Source: Closterium sp. NIES-65
Taxonomy: Eukaryota; Streptophyta; Zygnematophyceae; Desmidiales; Closteriaceae
Assembly: GCA_948144175.1 (NCBI GenBank)
Contig: CANXME010000106.1
Location: forward strand, 1,860,001 to 1,924,000
Reading direction: 5' to 3'
Length of the DNA: 64,000 nucleotides
In this document: piece by piece, positions 42,461-52,828 of the stretch
How positions within the stretch are numbered: the stretch's first letter is position 1
Layout of the letters: each line of letters starts with the position of its first letter
Notes under the pieces: generated by a model
Database searches by the model: none
What the model was told of the DNA's origin: nothing
What the model saw: the letters and a program-made list of their open reading frames with translations, nothing else
Made by a program: the position numbers and the translations under genes

Positions 42461-43180
42461 GTCGCTGTCAGTTGACTCCTCGGCGTCCTCCCGTTTGTTA
42501 CCAGCCTTGCTGCCCTCAGAGTCCCTCTGGCCTCGGTCGGCGTCCTGGCCGACTTCTGCCCTGTGGTCAGCTCCGCTGCCGACTGCTCTGTGGTCAGCTC
42601 CACCGTTACCTGCTCCCCTGTCGGCTGCTGCCTTGCTGGTGCCTTCTTCGCCGACTTCACCAAAGTCGGCTGCGCCTCGTCGGCCTGTTCCTCTCCTATC
42701 AACATCGACTCCACTCCCACGTCGACTTGCTGCTCGTCACGTTGGCCAGCGGCGATGCTCTTGGCCGGCTCCGAAGGCGACATCCCACGTCTCCCCTCGT
42801 CGCTGTAGGCCCACACAGGTGTCAGCCCACGCAAGTCGGCCACAAGGGGAGGGGCAGAAGGGAGAGGGGAGAGAGACGGAGAGGGGACATCCTCGACGCC
42901 CTCATCAGCAGTCTCATCGACCTCGGCAAGCAAAGGGAGCGTCCCCGTAGAGGTGTCGATCGGCGGGGTAGTCGGCGTCCGTCCCAACGCCGGCCCGTGC
43001 TCCAACTTCCACACCTCCAGCAAGATGTCCTCGTAAAAGACCACATCCGACGTGGTGACCACCCGGTTCTGGGCAAGGTCGAGGAGCTCCCAGCCTTGCT
43101 CTCCTGCGACACACCGAGATGAAGGCCCCACTTGGCCTTCGGCATCAGCTTCCCACCAAAAACCGCGCCATGCAGCCCCA
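42461..43180 (-). pseudogene. pol: Copia G integrase-RT linker
   Basis: Minus strand, mainly the frame 42262-43131. KWGLHLGVSQESKGWELLDL-like sequence is followed by VVTTSDVVFYEDILLEVWKLEHG, the copia post-integrase motif. A low-complexity Ser/Pro/Glu/Thr stretch with repeated VELTTEQSAAELTTGQ follows. It changes frame before the RT. Confidence 0.78.
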
Positions 43181-43739
43181 CACCCGTGCTAGCGACAAGT
43201 CGGGCTACTTCTCGGTGAGCAGCTGGTACGACGTCGTCCCCGACGGCAGCGTCAACTGCTCAAGGCAGTTGCGGACCCAGACGGCCTACTGAAAAGCGAG
43301 GTGCCACAAGTGGTGCTGCACGCCCATATGCAACAGCATCGTTCGCACCGACTCCACCACCGTCCTCATCTCCTGCTCTGCCATGCCATTCTGCTGCGGG
43401 GTGTAGGGGCAGGTCAGGTCGTAGATGATCCCCTTTCGGTTCACAAAGTCAGTGAACTGCTTCTCGAGGAAATCCCCTCCCCGGTCGTAGCGCAGCTTCA
43501 ACACCGACTTCTTCGTCTGCCGCTCAGCCACTGCCAGCCGCTGCAGAAACTCCTGCAACGCATCTGACTTCTTGGCGACTGGCGTCAACCACACGTAGCG
43601 GGTCTTGCGGTCCTTCAGCAGCAGGAAGTAGACGCTGCCATCCTTGGCAGCCACCCAGATTGGCCCGCACATGTCGATGTGCACGACGGCCAGCACGTCG
43701 TCAGCGTCGGAGCCCTGGTCGGGGAAGGTGTGCCGCGCC
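43181..43739 (-). pseudogene. pol: Copia G integrase core
   Basis: Minus strand. HIDMCGPIWVAAKDGSVYFLLLKDRKTRYVW contains the first catalytic Asp, LRYDRGGDFLEKQFTDFV the second, and PYTPQQNGMAEQEMRTVVE the Glu. It stops at LWHLAFQ near 43290 and continues in other frames to VWGCMA. The N-terminal zinc part lies beyond the H insertion at 49203-49400; the reading frame is continuous when H and one gcgcc copy are left out. Confidence 0.88.
43735..43739. repeat. TSD of copia H, left copy (gcgcc)
   Basis: gcgcc here and at 49203-49207, immediately outside the H LTR termini. Confidence 0.88.
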
Positions 43740-43922
43740 TGTTGGTGCAACCCTACGGTTTGCACTTGGCTTGTAGTGCGTGTGCGTGCATGCGTGTGTG
43801 CATGGAATGGTATGTGCGCATGGGGTAATATAAATTTCATGCTTATAATAGTATGTGAATGTTGAGTCATGATGTTGAATGTGTGTGTGTCGAGTCAATA
43901 GCGAGTCGTCGCTAGTCGCGTG
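43740..43922 (+). repeat. 5' LTR of copia H, truncated
   Basis: TGTTGGTGCAACCC to about GCTAGTCGCG matches 48579-48760 with scattered changes. The remaining ~440 bp of the LTR is missing. Confidence 0.78.
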
Positions 43923-44028
43923 TCACGCGGTCGTTTGTGACCCGTGCACGGTTTCTATTTCGTCGTTTGTGTGTGTCGCGCGGTTTCTATTTTGTCGTCT
44001 GTGGAACGTTCGGCGTGTCGCAGGTGTG

Positions 44029-45052
44029 TGCAGAATAGTATTTGGGCTTGACAAGTTCAATAGTGATAACTTTGCTGAGTGGTCCTTCATAGTGGAGAAC
44101 GTGTTTGACCACTATGACCTGCTGGAGGTGATATAAGGAATAGAAAAGCGCCCCGAGAACGACCCGGAGAAGAGCCCATGGGTGCGGAAAAGCGCACAAG
44201 ACTATCTCCTACTAGGGCAAGCGTTGGGGAGCAGCCAAATTCGTCACATCAAGCCATTCCAGCGTGAACCAGAGAAGGGACCAAAGGCATGGGCTGCTCT
44301 CAAGGGTGTACACGCTCCTGCAACAGCGGCGGTAGCTGTGGTGTTGGAACGGCAAATGGCGACACTACGAATTGAAGAGGATGAAGCGGTTGAAGAAGGT
44401 GTGCAGAAATTCTTCGACTTGTTGACGCGGCTTGTAGGAGCGGATCTCAACAATAGTGAGCTCCAGAAGAAGACCAAGTTGCTGGCCTTACTCCCAAAGT
44501 CATGGACCTCGATCATCATCAACCTCAACCGTGATCTGCCCTACCTAACGCTTGAATACGTGAAGCGAGCAATCCTTCAAGAAGACTTCCGCCGCCGTGA
44601 TTTGGCGAGTGCGGATGGCATCGGGGCAGCAAGCATCAGCCGAGGGTACGGCCGTGGAAGGGGCAGAGGGCAAGGGGGAGGCAGATTTGGCAGCAACAAC
44701 TTTAGTGGAGGCCGATGGAGTGGCAGATACGGCAGCGAGCTACCGACTCGACGGCGAGTGCCACTTTTGCCACAAGAGCGGACATATGTGGCGCGATGGC
44801 TGCAAATACCCAGATGGATGGACCCCTGCTCAAGGCCAAGAGGGTAGAGGAGCAGGAGGAGGGAGAGGAAGAGGCCGTGGAGGCCATGGCGGTCGCAGAG
44901 GTGGTGCTGCGAATATGAAGAGCGGAGATAACGACAAGGACTCCAGCGACGATCGGTTCCTGGCTCAATTCTTCTTTATGTCAACGCAAGCACCAGCCTG
45001 CAGCTGTGGGGAAGGTGACCCTACACTCCCTGGAGTATTCGGTGATCGATAG
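44029..45052 (+). pseudogene. gag: Copia H gag
   Basis: Opens FGLDKFNSDNFAEWSFIVENVFDHYDLLEVI, a classic copia Gag N-terminus, then a TAA. It continues WVRKSAQDYLLLGQALGSSQIRHI, LERQMATLRIEEDEAVEEGVQKFFDLL and LLALLPKSWTSIIINLN. A Gly/Arg tail leads to the zinc knuckle CHFCHKSGHMWRDGC (44759-44803). It has five residues between His and the last Cys instead of four, consistent with an inserted codon. The frame shifts near 44720. Gag would package element RNA. Confidence 0.85.
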
Positions 45053-45700
45053 CGGCGCTACCTAAATCATGACACCTCGCACGGACTTGTTTACCGAATT
45101 CAAACCATCACAGGTGAAGCATGTCACATCGGCTTTGGAGCAGCAAGCAGAGGTGAAAGGCATGGGCAAGGCCATGTTCAAGGGTGCTGTTGGGAAGATG
45201 GTGGGCCTCAAGAACGTGCTTTAGGTGACCAACCTTGCTGCAAACCTGATTTCCGTACGGTGCTTGTAAAAGGCCGGCATGGACACGAGGTGGAAGAGAG
45301 CCAATACCTACATCGCAAGGATTGGTGAGCGGATTCGATGGGACCTTCACGAGGACAAGGATGTCTACAATGAGATGTGGCAGATCCCCATGGTCCCCAT
45401 GCCTAAGGAGAGGCAAGTGGCAGCAAGCATTAGTACCATGGGTGAAGCGGTTGGTAGCGGCGATGGCACGAACGGTCGCGTTAAGGAGAATGAGTCCAAC
45501 AAGTGCAATCTCAAGGAGAGTGGTGCAGCAGCCACGGAGCAGCACAAGGGTGAGGAGAACCCTAAGGCAGCAGCAGAGAGGAGTACGCACAGAGCATGTG
45601 GAGTGCTATTGCAAGCGTGGCATTCTTCAATCTGGCTTCGGCTACGGGAGAGTGTGATTGACTCACCTTTCATCGGCGCATGGGGCATGTGGCCCTGCCC
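45010..45700 (+). pseudogene. pol: Copia H protease and GAG-pre-integrase start
   Basis: Frame 0. VIDSGAT protease box at about 45042-45060, followed at once by TAA where relatives have Trp or Lys. It continues MTPRTDLFTEFKPSQVKHV, MVGLKNVL, a TAG, NLAANLISV and RIRWDLHEDKDVYNEMWQIP. An open stretch 45279-45716 is rich in Glu, Lys and Ser before the GAG-pre-integrase histidine region, which begins in another frame. Confidence 0.82.
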
Positions 45701-46291
45701 ATATTGCAGCAGCTAGTGAAGAATGAGATGGTTGCTGGCATACATCTGAAGGGGGACCCCAATGAGATACTTGGCTGCCCGACGTGCATGGAAGCCAAGT
45801 TCACCCGTTTCCCGTTCTCGGGTTTGGAGGCAACGGCTAAGGCACCACTTGATAAGGTGGTGATGGACGTGGTGGGCCCCTTGAAGCTTGGAGCTGCTGA
45901 AGCAGAGTATTTCCTCACCATTGTCGGCGTCTACATCCGTATGAATTGGGTGTACGTGCTGTCCAAGAACGACGTGGCTGAAAATGTGAAGACCGATTGG
46001 TTGCCGATGGTGGAGCGGCAACAAGACCAACTTGTGAAATCAGTCTGCAGCTATCGAGGGGGAGATTTCTTGAGCAAAGAGTTCGGATTGTGGCTGAAGA
46101 AGAATGGTATAAGGCACTCCCTCACCATGCCCCACTCCCCTGCAATGAACGGCATCGCCGAGCGAGCGAACCGCACAATCACTGAGACGGCACGCAGGTT
46201 GCTCATAGAAGCCGGGCAACCCGACTATTTCTGGCCTGATGTGGTGCAGAATGCGTTTGTGGCCAAGAACAGAGCTTTGACTCATGTGTGA
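45680..46291 (+). pseudogene. pol: Copia H GAG-pre-integrase end and integrase core
   Basis: Frame 2, about 203 codons: MGHVALPILQQLVKNEMVAGI, CPTCMEAKFTRFPF (zinc cysteines), then VVMDVVGPLKLGAAEAEYFLTIVGVYIR. The next motif is SYRGGDFLSKEFGLWLKKNGI; the second catalytic Asp of DRGG is Tyr here. NGIAERANRTITETARRLL carries the Glu. It ends at a TGA near 46289, followed by a TAG near 46318. Confidence 0.86.
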
Positions 46292-46339
46292 GCAGCAAAG
46301 TGGGTGCCCTATGTGGAGTAGATTGGAAGGAAGCCAAAG

Positions 46340-47281
46340 GTGGATATATTTTGGGTGTTCGGGTGCATGTGCGTGGCGCTCATGCCTAAGCAACTTCGGC
46401 ACAACAAGATTCGTGCCAAGGCGATATGGGCCGTGCATTTGAGCATGGCTCGAAACAGCAAGGGATGGCTTCTTTGGGACCCGTTCACCAAGAATTTCTT
46501 GGTGAGCAGGGACTGCAAGTTCATGGAGAACCTGATGTACAAAGATTGGAAGGCGGAGAAGGAGGCGAAGCTAGGCGTGCGGTTTGGGGAGGTGCAGAGT
46601 TCTGGCTTGGAGCGTGTGGAGCTGCCTTTGGAGCTGAGCAGCGGCAGCACCACCACAAGGCAATCCTCCGTTGCGAATGGGAGAGAGGAGGCCAAGGATG
46701 CAGAGGAAGAAGATGAGGAGGTGCAGCAAGTGAGCGAGTCTGCATCGACACTTCCCCCTCGCACTACGAGTGCTCCACGGATACGTGTCACCCCGCAGCA
46801 ATGCCAAGGCCTTCAAATCCCTGCAGCGGAGGAGGAAGCAGGGGGCAAGAGGAGATTTCAAGCACCTAATAGGCTGACATATGATGCCCCGGGAAAGCAG
46901 GGCAAGTCAGCCCTGGCCGGAGCGGCAATGATGGTCGGATATGATGATGAAAGCCACTACGAGAAGTGTGCCTTTGTGTTCTTCTCTCCGGTGGAGATGC
47001 TGGAGGAAACAATAACTCTCAAGGAGGCCTTGGAGAGCAGTGATGCTGAGGAGTGGAAGAAGGTTATGGAGAGCGAGCTGAAGAGTATTGAGGAGAACGA
47101 CCCGTGGGAATTGGTGGAGCTACCACAGGGCCGTAAGGTGATTACGTCCAAGTGGCTCTTCAAGATCAAGTCGGACGCCGACGCCAGGATCGAGCGCTAC
47201 AAGTCTAGGCTTGTAGCCAAGGGGTACCAGCAGAAGAAGAAGGTGGACTTCAAGAAGGTGCCATCAAACGATGGGTGGTGA
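46340..47281 (+). pseudogene. pol: Copia H integrase C-terminus, linker and RT N-terminus
   Basis: Same frame as the integrase. VFGCMCVALMPKQLRHNKIRAKAIWAVHL is followed by KGWLLWDPFTKNFLVSRDCKF. An acidic linker (EEAKDAEEEDEEVQQVSES) leads to RT start LKEALESSDAEEWKKVMESELKSIEEND and GRKVITSKWLFKIKSDADARIERYKSRLVAKGY. The next piece of the RT fingers (about 25 residues) is deleted near 47260 and the frame shifts. Confidence 0.87.
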
Positions 47282-47610
47282 AACAAATGGACGTGACAAT
47301 CGCGTTCCTCAATGGCATTCTTGAAAAAGAGATTTTCTTGGCGCAGCCAGAGGGGTCTGATGTTGGTAGTGGCAGAGTATTGAAGCTGAAGAAGGCCTTC
47401 TATGGGCTGAAGCAGGCCCCTAGGCTGTGGTACTTGAAGCTGCAAGAAGTTTTGGTGGAGATCGGCTTCACTCCCTCAACAACCGATCACTCCTTGTTCA
47501 TTCTTGGTGAGGGGGAGCAAAGGAGCTTCATGATGGTATACGCGGATGACATCCTCATCTTCTCACCTTCCTATGACCTTGTGAAGGAGGTGATGCTGAA
47601 GCTTAAGTAA
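47275..47610 (+). pseudogene. pol: Copia H RT palm (YADD)
   Basis: Frame 1: [74 protein letters not shown]. The catalytic box is YADD at 47539-47550, a known copia variant of YVDD. It ends at a TAA just before NFKCKALGDVNFYLRL. Confidence 0.87.
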
Positions 47611-48537
47611 AACTTCAAGTGCAAGGCACTTGGCGACGTGAACTTCTACCTTCGGCTACAAATCGAACGCGACGTGGAGAAGCGTTGCATGCGGGTGCAC
47701 AAACGGAAGTACCTGGAGGCGTTGGCTGCCAACTTTGGGCAGAGTGAAGGTCATGTGGCTACTCCATTTCCCTCTGGGTTCAAGTGTGTGAAGGGACCAG
47801 AGGAGGTGAGCGTTGGTGAAGAAGAGAGGCGATGTTTTCTCTCGTTGGTGGGCAGCCTCATGTATGCGGCGGTCAACACTTGGCCGGACGTGGCCTTTGC
47901 TACCGGGCGGCTGAGAAGGGTAGTGCAATGCCCTAATAAGGAGCAGTTAGCAGCTGGAATGAGGGGGGCCAAGTATCTTGGCCAAACATTGACCGTTGGG
48001 CTGCAATACTCGCCGGCGGCACAAAGGCGCCAAAAGGGCGCGGATGGTGTAGAACCCGGGCGCTTGTTCCTTACCGCCTACTCGGATGATTCATATGCAT
48101 CGGAACCAGAGGACATGACAAGTGTTGGAGGGTTCACTTGCTGTGTTGGTGGAGGCCCAACTGCTTGGGAGAGCAAGAAGCAGGTTGACCAAGTATTGAG
48201 CTCAGCGGAGTCCGAGTATATGGCACTCTTCCATGCCGTAAGGGAGATTGTATGGCAGCGACGTTTGTTGGCTGAATTGGGGGAGGAGAAGCAAGGACAT
48301 ACCTTACTCTACTGTGACAGCCAGGGTGCCATTGCTCTTGGTATGAATCCTGTGTTGCATGGCCTCCCCAAGCACATGAGGGTGAAGTGGTATTGAACGA
48401 GGAGCATGGTGGTCGAGGGTGAAGTTGAGCTGCGCTACGTGAAGACCACGGGGCAGCCGGCTGACATTATGACTAAAGGGCTGGTGGAGCAGCAGCATTG
48501 GAAGAGTTACAAGCTGGCTGGAATGGCTCTGAACTGA
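47611..48537 (+). pseudogene. pol: Copia H RT connection and RNase H
   Basis: Same frame, open to TGA 48394-48396 and then to 48537. LGDVNFYLRLQIERDVEKRCMRVHKRKYLE, VGSLMYAAVNTWPDVAFATGRL, then RNase H: LFLTAYSDDSYASEPEDMTSVGGF, LSSAESEYMALFHAVREIVWQRRLL, LLYCDSQGAIALGMNPVLHG, HMRVKWY. The TGA replaces Trp. The tail VELRYVKTTGQPADIMTKGLVEQQHWK is the copia C-terminal signature. Confidence 0.87.
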
Positions 48538-48578
48538 GAGAGCGACAGATCCTAACGCCAACAATCAGATGGACAGTT

Positions 48579-49202
48579 TGTTGGTGCAACCCTATTGTTT
48601 GCACTCGGCTTGTTGTCCGTATGCGTGCATGCATGTGGGCATGGAATGGTATGAGGGCATGGAGTAATATATATTTCATGTTTATAATACCATGTGAATG
48701 TTGAGTCATGATGTTGAATGTGTGTGTGTCCAGTCAATAGCAAGTCGTTGCTAGTCGCGGAGCCCGCGAAAAGGGTACACTTCACGAAATGAGAATAGTT
48801 ACATTACTTTCTGTTGTGTAACATTTCACTTGGTGTAGGCTCTTTTGAAGGGTAGTTTCAAGACCCTTCGTGGTCGTGGACAGTGTGGCAATGTTCCACA
48901 TCACTGCACTTTAGCTCTTGGGGTTTGTAGGAGCTGGAAGTTGTTCCCAACTTGTAACTCTTCCTAATTTGTGTTCTAGGATTAGTTGCTGCCATAGTGC
49001 GTTCGTTCGAACCAACGTTGTCTTGTCAATATTTGGTGAAATCATGTGATCTAAGTTGCCTATTGTAGGCAACTTTATGACGCTCCATATCCAAGTAGAA
49101 TCAGGCCATATGATGCTATGACCAGAATGTTATAAACGTTTAAAGCCGCTGTGCACTCTATCTTTCATTTTAGGCACTTTAGAGCCTACTCTGACTTTAA
49201 CA
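48579..49202 (+). repeat. 3' LTR of copia H (624 bp)
   Basis: Starts TGTTGGTGCAACCC and ends CTTTAACA right before gcgcc. AT-rich with no open frame. A 119-bp fragment of the same LTR is at 60245-60363. Confidence 0.8.
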
Positions 49203-49678
49203 GCGCCAGCTTTCCGCCGACACACGAGACACACGGTGAGTCGGCGCCGGACGCAGACTTGAGATCCAGCCCTGTGGCGACCTCGTGCTTCGCCGAGCTC
49301 CGGATGGTCTCCATGTCGACGTAGGCAAGCCTCGCATGGAGCCTGTCCAGCGTCGACTTTGTCGCTGAGTCGATCGTCCGCAGGGCCACGACCTCCGTCG
49401 TAGGCATTGTCGACTTCGCCGAGCAAGGACGCAGGTTAGTGCAGATCACATGCCCGTAATACGTCGCCCGACCGAGCAGCTCTCCCGCCACTGAGACGAG
49501 CAACGTCCCGTCGCCGTCCTCCCACAGCTTCACGCCGTTCTCCTTCAGCTGGCCGGCCGAGAGTAGGTTCGCTTGCACACCCGGGACATAGAGGACGTAG
49601 GGGATGAGCACGTTCTTCCCGGCTTCCCCTTGCAGAGCGACACTGCCTCGGCTCAGGACATCCTGTAGCACCTCATTG
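49203..49678 (-). pseudogene. pol: Copia G protease C-terminus and GAG-pre-integrase
   Basis: Minus strand, open for about 155 codons. IPYVLYVPGVQANLLSAGQLKENGVKLW is the copia post-protease motif. GAG-pre-integrase follows: LDRLHARLAYVDMETIRSSAKHEV and CVSCVGGK. It continues in frame into 43739 once H is skipped. It is cut at 49679 by an unrelated LTR, so G's gag is missing. Confidence 0.86.
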
Positions 49679-50770
49679 TGTTGGGTGCAGATTCACATTG
49701 CACGACATCCTGCCGTTTGTTTGTATCAGTATGCGTGTGCAAATGCATTTGGGTGTGAATGGAATGTTCGTGTGTTTGTTTACTTTCGCAATTTTCACTT
49801 GAAGCATTTGCAGGTACTCGCGCATTATGCGCTTCAGCACAACATTGTACGCGCTATGAACAGTACAAGCAGAAAGGACGAGCTCGCAAAGGAACCAAAG
49901 ATGGAAGCTTTGCGGTTCAGATGAATTGATTGTGCAGATTTAGTTCTATCCAACTCGAAATTGTACTGTTTTGTTTGGTTCACTATAGTGTAGTAGGGCA
50001 GGCATTATAGGAGTACAATTCAGGTCAAGGTCAAATTTTGTTTGTCTGTATCTACATGCTACAGGGCCAGGGGAAACCAGTGGAACCAGCATTTGGCAGG
50101 TTGGGCAAAGACAAATCAGGTTCTGTTTTTTAGGACCTGAACCTGGTTGTTGTTTTCCCAGGTTGGAAAAACAGAACCAGAGGTTGTTTACCAACCTACC
50201 ACCTGCTGTTTTGTCCAGCCAGGTTGGTTCTGTTGCTTGGAATTATTTGGGATCATCCTTGGTTATTCCCAGGTTGATTCCCAAGGTCCTTGCTACCTAG
50301 AGCTATATATTCCTGCTCTGATTGTACCTGAATATAGTGAAATTGATTCAATCGAATTCCTCCCTTCCTGGAATTTTGTTTCTACGCGGTGCGACGGCGG
50401 GATGCTACCCGAGTCAACGCTAGTACGCTAGCACTACAACGCTAGCCAAACGCTGTCCGAGCCATAACTTCGTAATGGCAAAACTTTTCGCGAGGCAACT
50501 TGGCTTATTTTAAAGCTCTTAGAGTGAGCTTCGATATAGAGTTCTCAGCTTAATCCGGTCGAAGGTCTGCACAATACGCTGCGCAACGTTCAAGGTACTC
50601 TTGTTATTTTGACTAAGTCATTATTGATCCCTCTCTCTACAATCTCGGACCCGAGGATAGGGGCTGGTCTTGTACCTGGCACCCAAGGACCCTTGGAGGT
50701 GACCCCGAGGAGAGGTTTTAAATTTGATGAGGTCTTAAAAGCTTGAGTTTTTTAGGCCCTTACACCAACA
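49679..50770 (+). repeat. I-family LTR, copy 1 (1092 bp)
   Basis: TGTTGGGTGCAGATTCACATTGC ... CCCTTACACCAACA. The second half contains several ccagg/cctgg-rich dyads around aaacagaaccagaggttg. Confidence 0.88.
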
Positions 50771-50772
50771 CG

Positions 50773-51348
50773 TACCACCTGCTGTTTTGTCCAGCCAGGT
50801 TGGTTCTGTTGTTTGGAATTATTTGGGTTCATCCCTAGTTGTTCCCAGGTTTATTCCAAAGGTCCTTAATAGCTAGAACTATTTTTTCCTTCTCTGTTTG
50901 TACCTGAATATAGTCAATTTGATTCAAACCAATTCCTCCCTTCCTGGAATTTCGTTTCTACGCTGTGCGACGGCGGAATGCTACCCGAGTCAACGCTAAT
51001 ACGCTAGCACTCCAACGCTAGGCAAATGCTGTCCGAGCCATAAATTCGCAGTGGCAGAACTTTTGGCGAGACAACTTGGTTCATTTTAAAGCTCTTGGAG
51101 TGAGCTTCGATATAGGAAATTCTCAGCTTATTCCGGTCGATGGTCTGCACGATACCTTGCGCAACATTCACGGTACTCTTGTTATTTTGACGAAGTCATT
51201 CTTGATCCCTCTCTCTACAAACACGGACCCGAGGATACGGGCTGGTCTTGTACCAGGCACCCAAGGACCCTTGGAGGAGACCCTGAGGAGAGGTTTTAAG
51301 GTTGATAAAGTCTTAATAGCTTGAGTTTGTTAGGCCCTTACACCAACA
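50773..51348 (+). repeat. I-family LTR, copy 2 (3' part only)
   Basis: Begins inside the LTR at taccacctgctgttttgtcc and ends CACCAACA. It is placed directly after copy 1. Confidence 0.85.
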
Positions 51349-51736
51349 TGCTGGCATCAGAGCTGCGTTATAGTGATCCTCGATATAGGTTGCTATGGTG
51401 AGCAACATCTCGACGGGAGCTGGTGAATCTTCAGCCCAAGATCGTAGCGGCAGCCATGATTCTGGTGTTTTAGCGCCAAGGAGAGCGCAAACAAACCAGG
51501 ACTCACTGGTCAAGGAGGTGCTGAAGAATTTCACCGTCGAGAAGCTCAATGCTGAGGGCTATGATGATTGGGCATGAAAAATGCAACTGTATTTCCGTCA
51601 GATTGGATTGCTGAAACTAATGATTGGGGAGAAGCCTAGACCGAGTGACCCCGCGCTGCAAGAAGATTGGGACGAGCGCTCCTCGGCTGGCTACTATTTG
51701 ATGTCGCAGAGTTTGGAGCTAAACCAGCGTCACTAC
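51349..51736 (+). pseudogene. gag: I-family PBS and gag stub
   Basis: PBS-like TGGCATCAGAGC (one change from TGGTATCAGAGC) precedes ATG 51395. The stub reads a Ser/Gly-rich start, LVKEVLKNFTVEKLNAEGYDDWA, a TGA in place of Trp, then KMQLYFRQIGLLKLMIGE and SQSLELNQRHY. It breaks off where the next LTR starts. Gag of L and N continues with VMHLLPEVECGPKAW. Confidence 0.85.
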
Positions 51737-52828
51737 TGTTGGGTGCAAATTCACATTGCACGACATCCTGCCGTCTGTTTGTATGAGTATGCGTGTGCGA
51801 ATGCGTTCGGGTGTGAATGGAATGTTCGTGTGTTTGTTTGCTTTCGCAATTTTCGCTTAAAGCATTTGCAGGTATTCGCACATTATGTCTTCGGCACAAC
51901 ATTCTACCCGCTATGAACAGTACAAGCAGAAAGGACGAGCTCGCAAAGGAACCCAAGATGGAAGCTTTGCAGTTCGGTTGAATTGATTGTGCAGATTCAG
52001 TTCTATCCAACTCGAAATTGTACTGTTTTGTTTTGTTGACTATAGTGTAGCAGGGCACGCACTATAGAGGTACAATTTAGGTGAAGGTTGAATGTTGTTT
52101 GTCTGTATCTGCTTGCTACAGGGCCAGGGGGAACCAGCGGAACCAGCATTTGGCTGGTTGGGCAAAGACAAAACAGGTTTTGTTTTGAGGACCTGAACCT
52201 GGTTGTTCTTTTCCCAGGTTGGAAAAACAGAACCAGAGGTTGTTTACCAACCTACCACCTGCTGTTTTGTCCAGCCAGGTTGGTTCCGTTGCTTTGAATT
52301 ATTTGGGATCATCCCTGGTTGTTCCCAGGTTGATTCCCAAGGTTCTTGCTAGCTAGATCTATTTATTCCTTCTCTGCTTGTTCCTGAATATAGTCAATTT
52401 GATTCAAGCGAATTCCTCCCTTCCTGGAATTTCGTTTCTACGCGGTGCGATGGCGGAATGCTACCCGAGTCAGCGCTAGTACGCTAGCACTCCAACGCTA
52501 GGCAAACGCAGTTCGAGCCATAACTTTGTAATGGCAGAACTTTTTGCGAGGCGAGTTGGCTTATTTTAAAGCTCTAGGAGTGAGGTTCGGTATAGGAAAT
52601 TCTCAGCTTAATCCGGTCGACGGTCTGCACGATACGCTGTATGACGTTCAAGGTACTCTTGTGATTTTGACTAGGTAATTCTTGATCCCTCTCTCTACAA
52701 TCTCAGACCCGAGGATAGGGGTTGGTCTTGTACCAGGCACCCAAGGACCCTTGGAGGTGACCCCGAGGAGAGGTTTTAAGTTTTATTAAGTCTTAATAGC
52801 TTGAGTTTATTAGGTCCTCACACCAACA
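51737..52828 (+). repeat. I-family LTR, copy 3 (1092 bp)
   Basis: TGTTGGGTGCAAATTCACATTGC ... CCTCACACCAACA. It is the same length as copy 1. Confidence 0.88.

Larger units (their letters stand above)
39942..43739 (-). mobile_element. Copia element G, 3' part
   Basis: Minus-strand copia of a lineage distant from A-D. The 3' LTR is 39942-40197 and pol runs to 43739, where H is inserted. The element continues at 49203-49678. No gag or 5' LTR of G is seen. Confidence 0.88.
43740..49202 (+). mobile_element. Copia element H, defective, inserted in G
   Basis: Plus-strand copia from a third lineage, 5.46 kb, flanked by gcgcc. The 3' LTR is 48579-49202 (624 bp, TGTTGG...TTTAACA). The 5' LTR keeps only its first ~180 bp, after which sequence diverges directly into non-LTR DNA before gag, and no PBS is seen. 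An RT deletion and multiple stops are present. Confidence 0.9.
49679..52828 (+). mobile_element. Deletion derivative I: LTR, partial LTR, gag stub, LTR
   Basis: A 1092-bp LTR (49679-50770) is followed by the last ~576 bp of another LTR (50773-51348), an iMet-like PBS, about 112 gag codons (51395-51731) and a complete LTR (51737-52828). Everything from mid-gag to the polypurine tract is gone. It belongs to the family of L and N. Confidence 0.88.

Noticed and set aside
42430-42850. CCGAC motifs as plant DRE/CRT promoter elements
   Set aside because: They lie in coding sequence and the 3' region of a dead element, and a 5-bp core is too short to claim a function.
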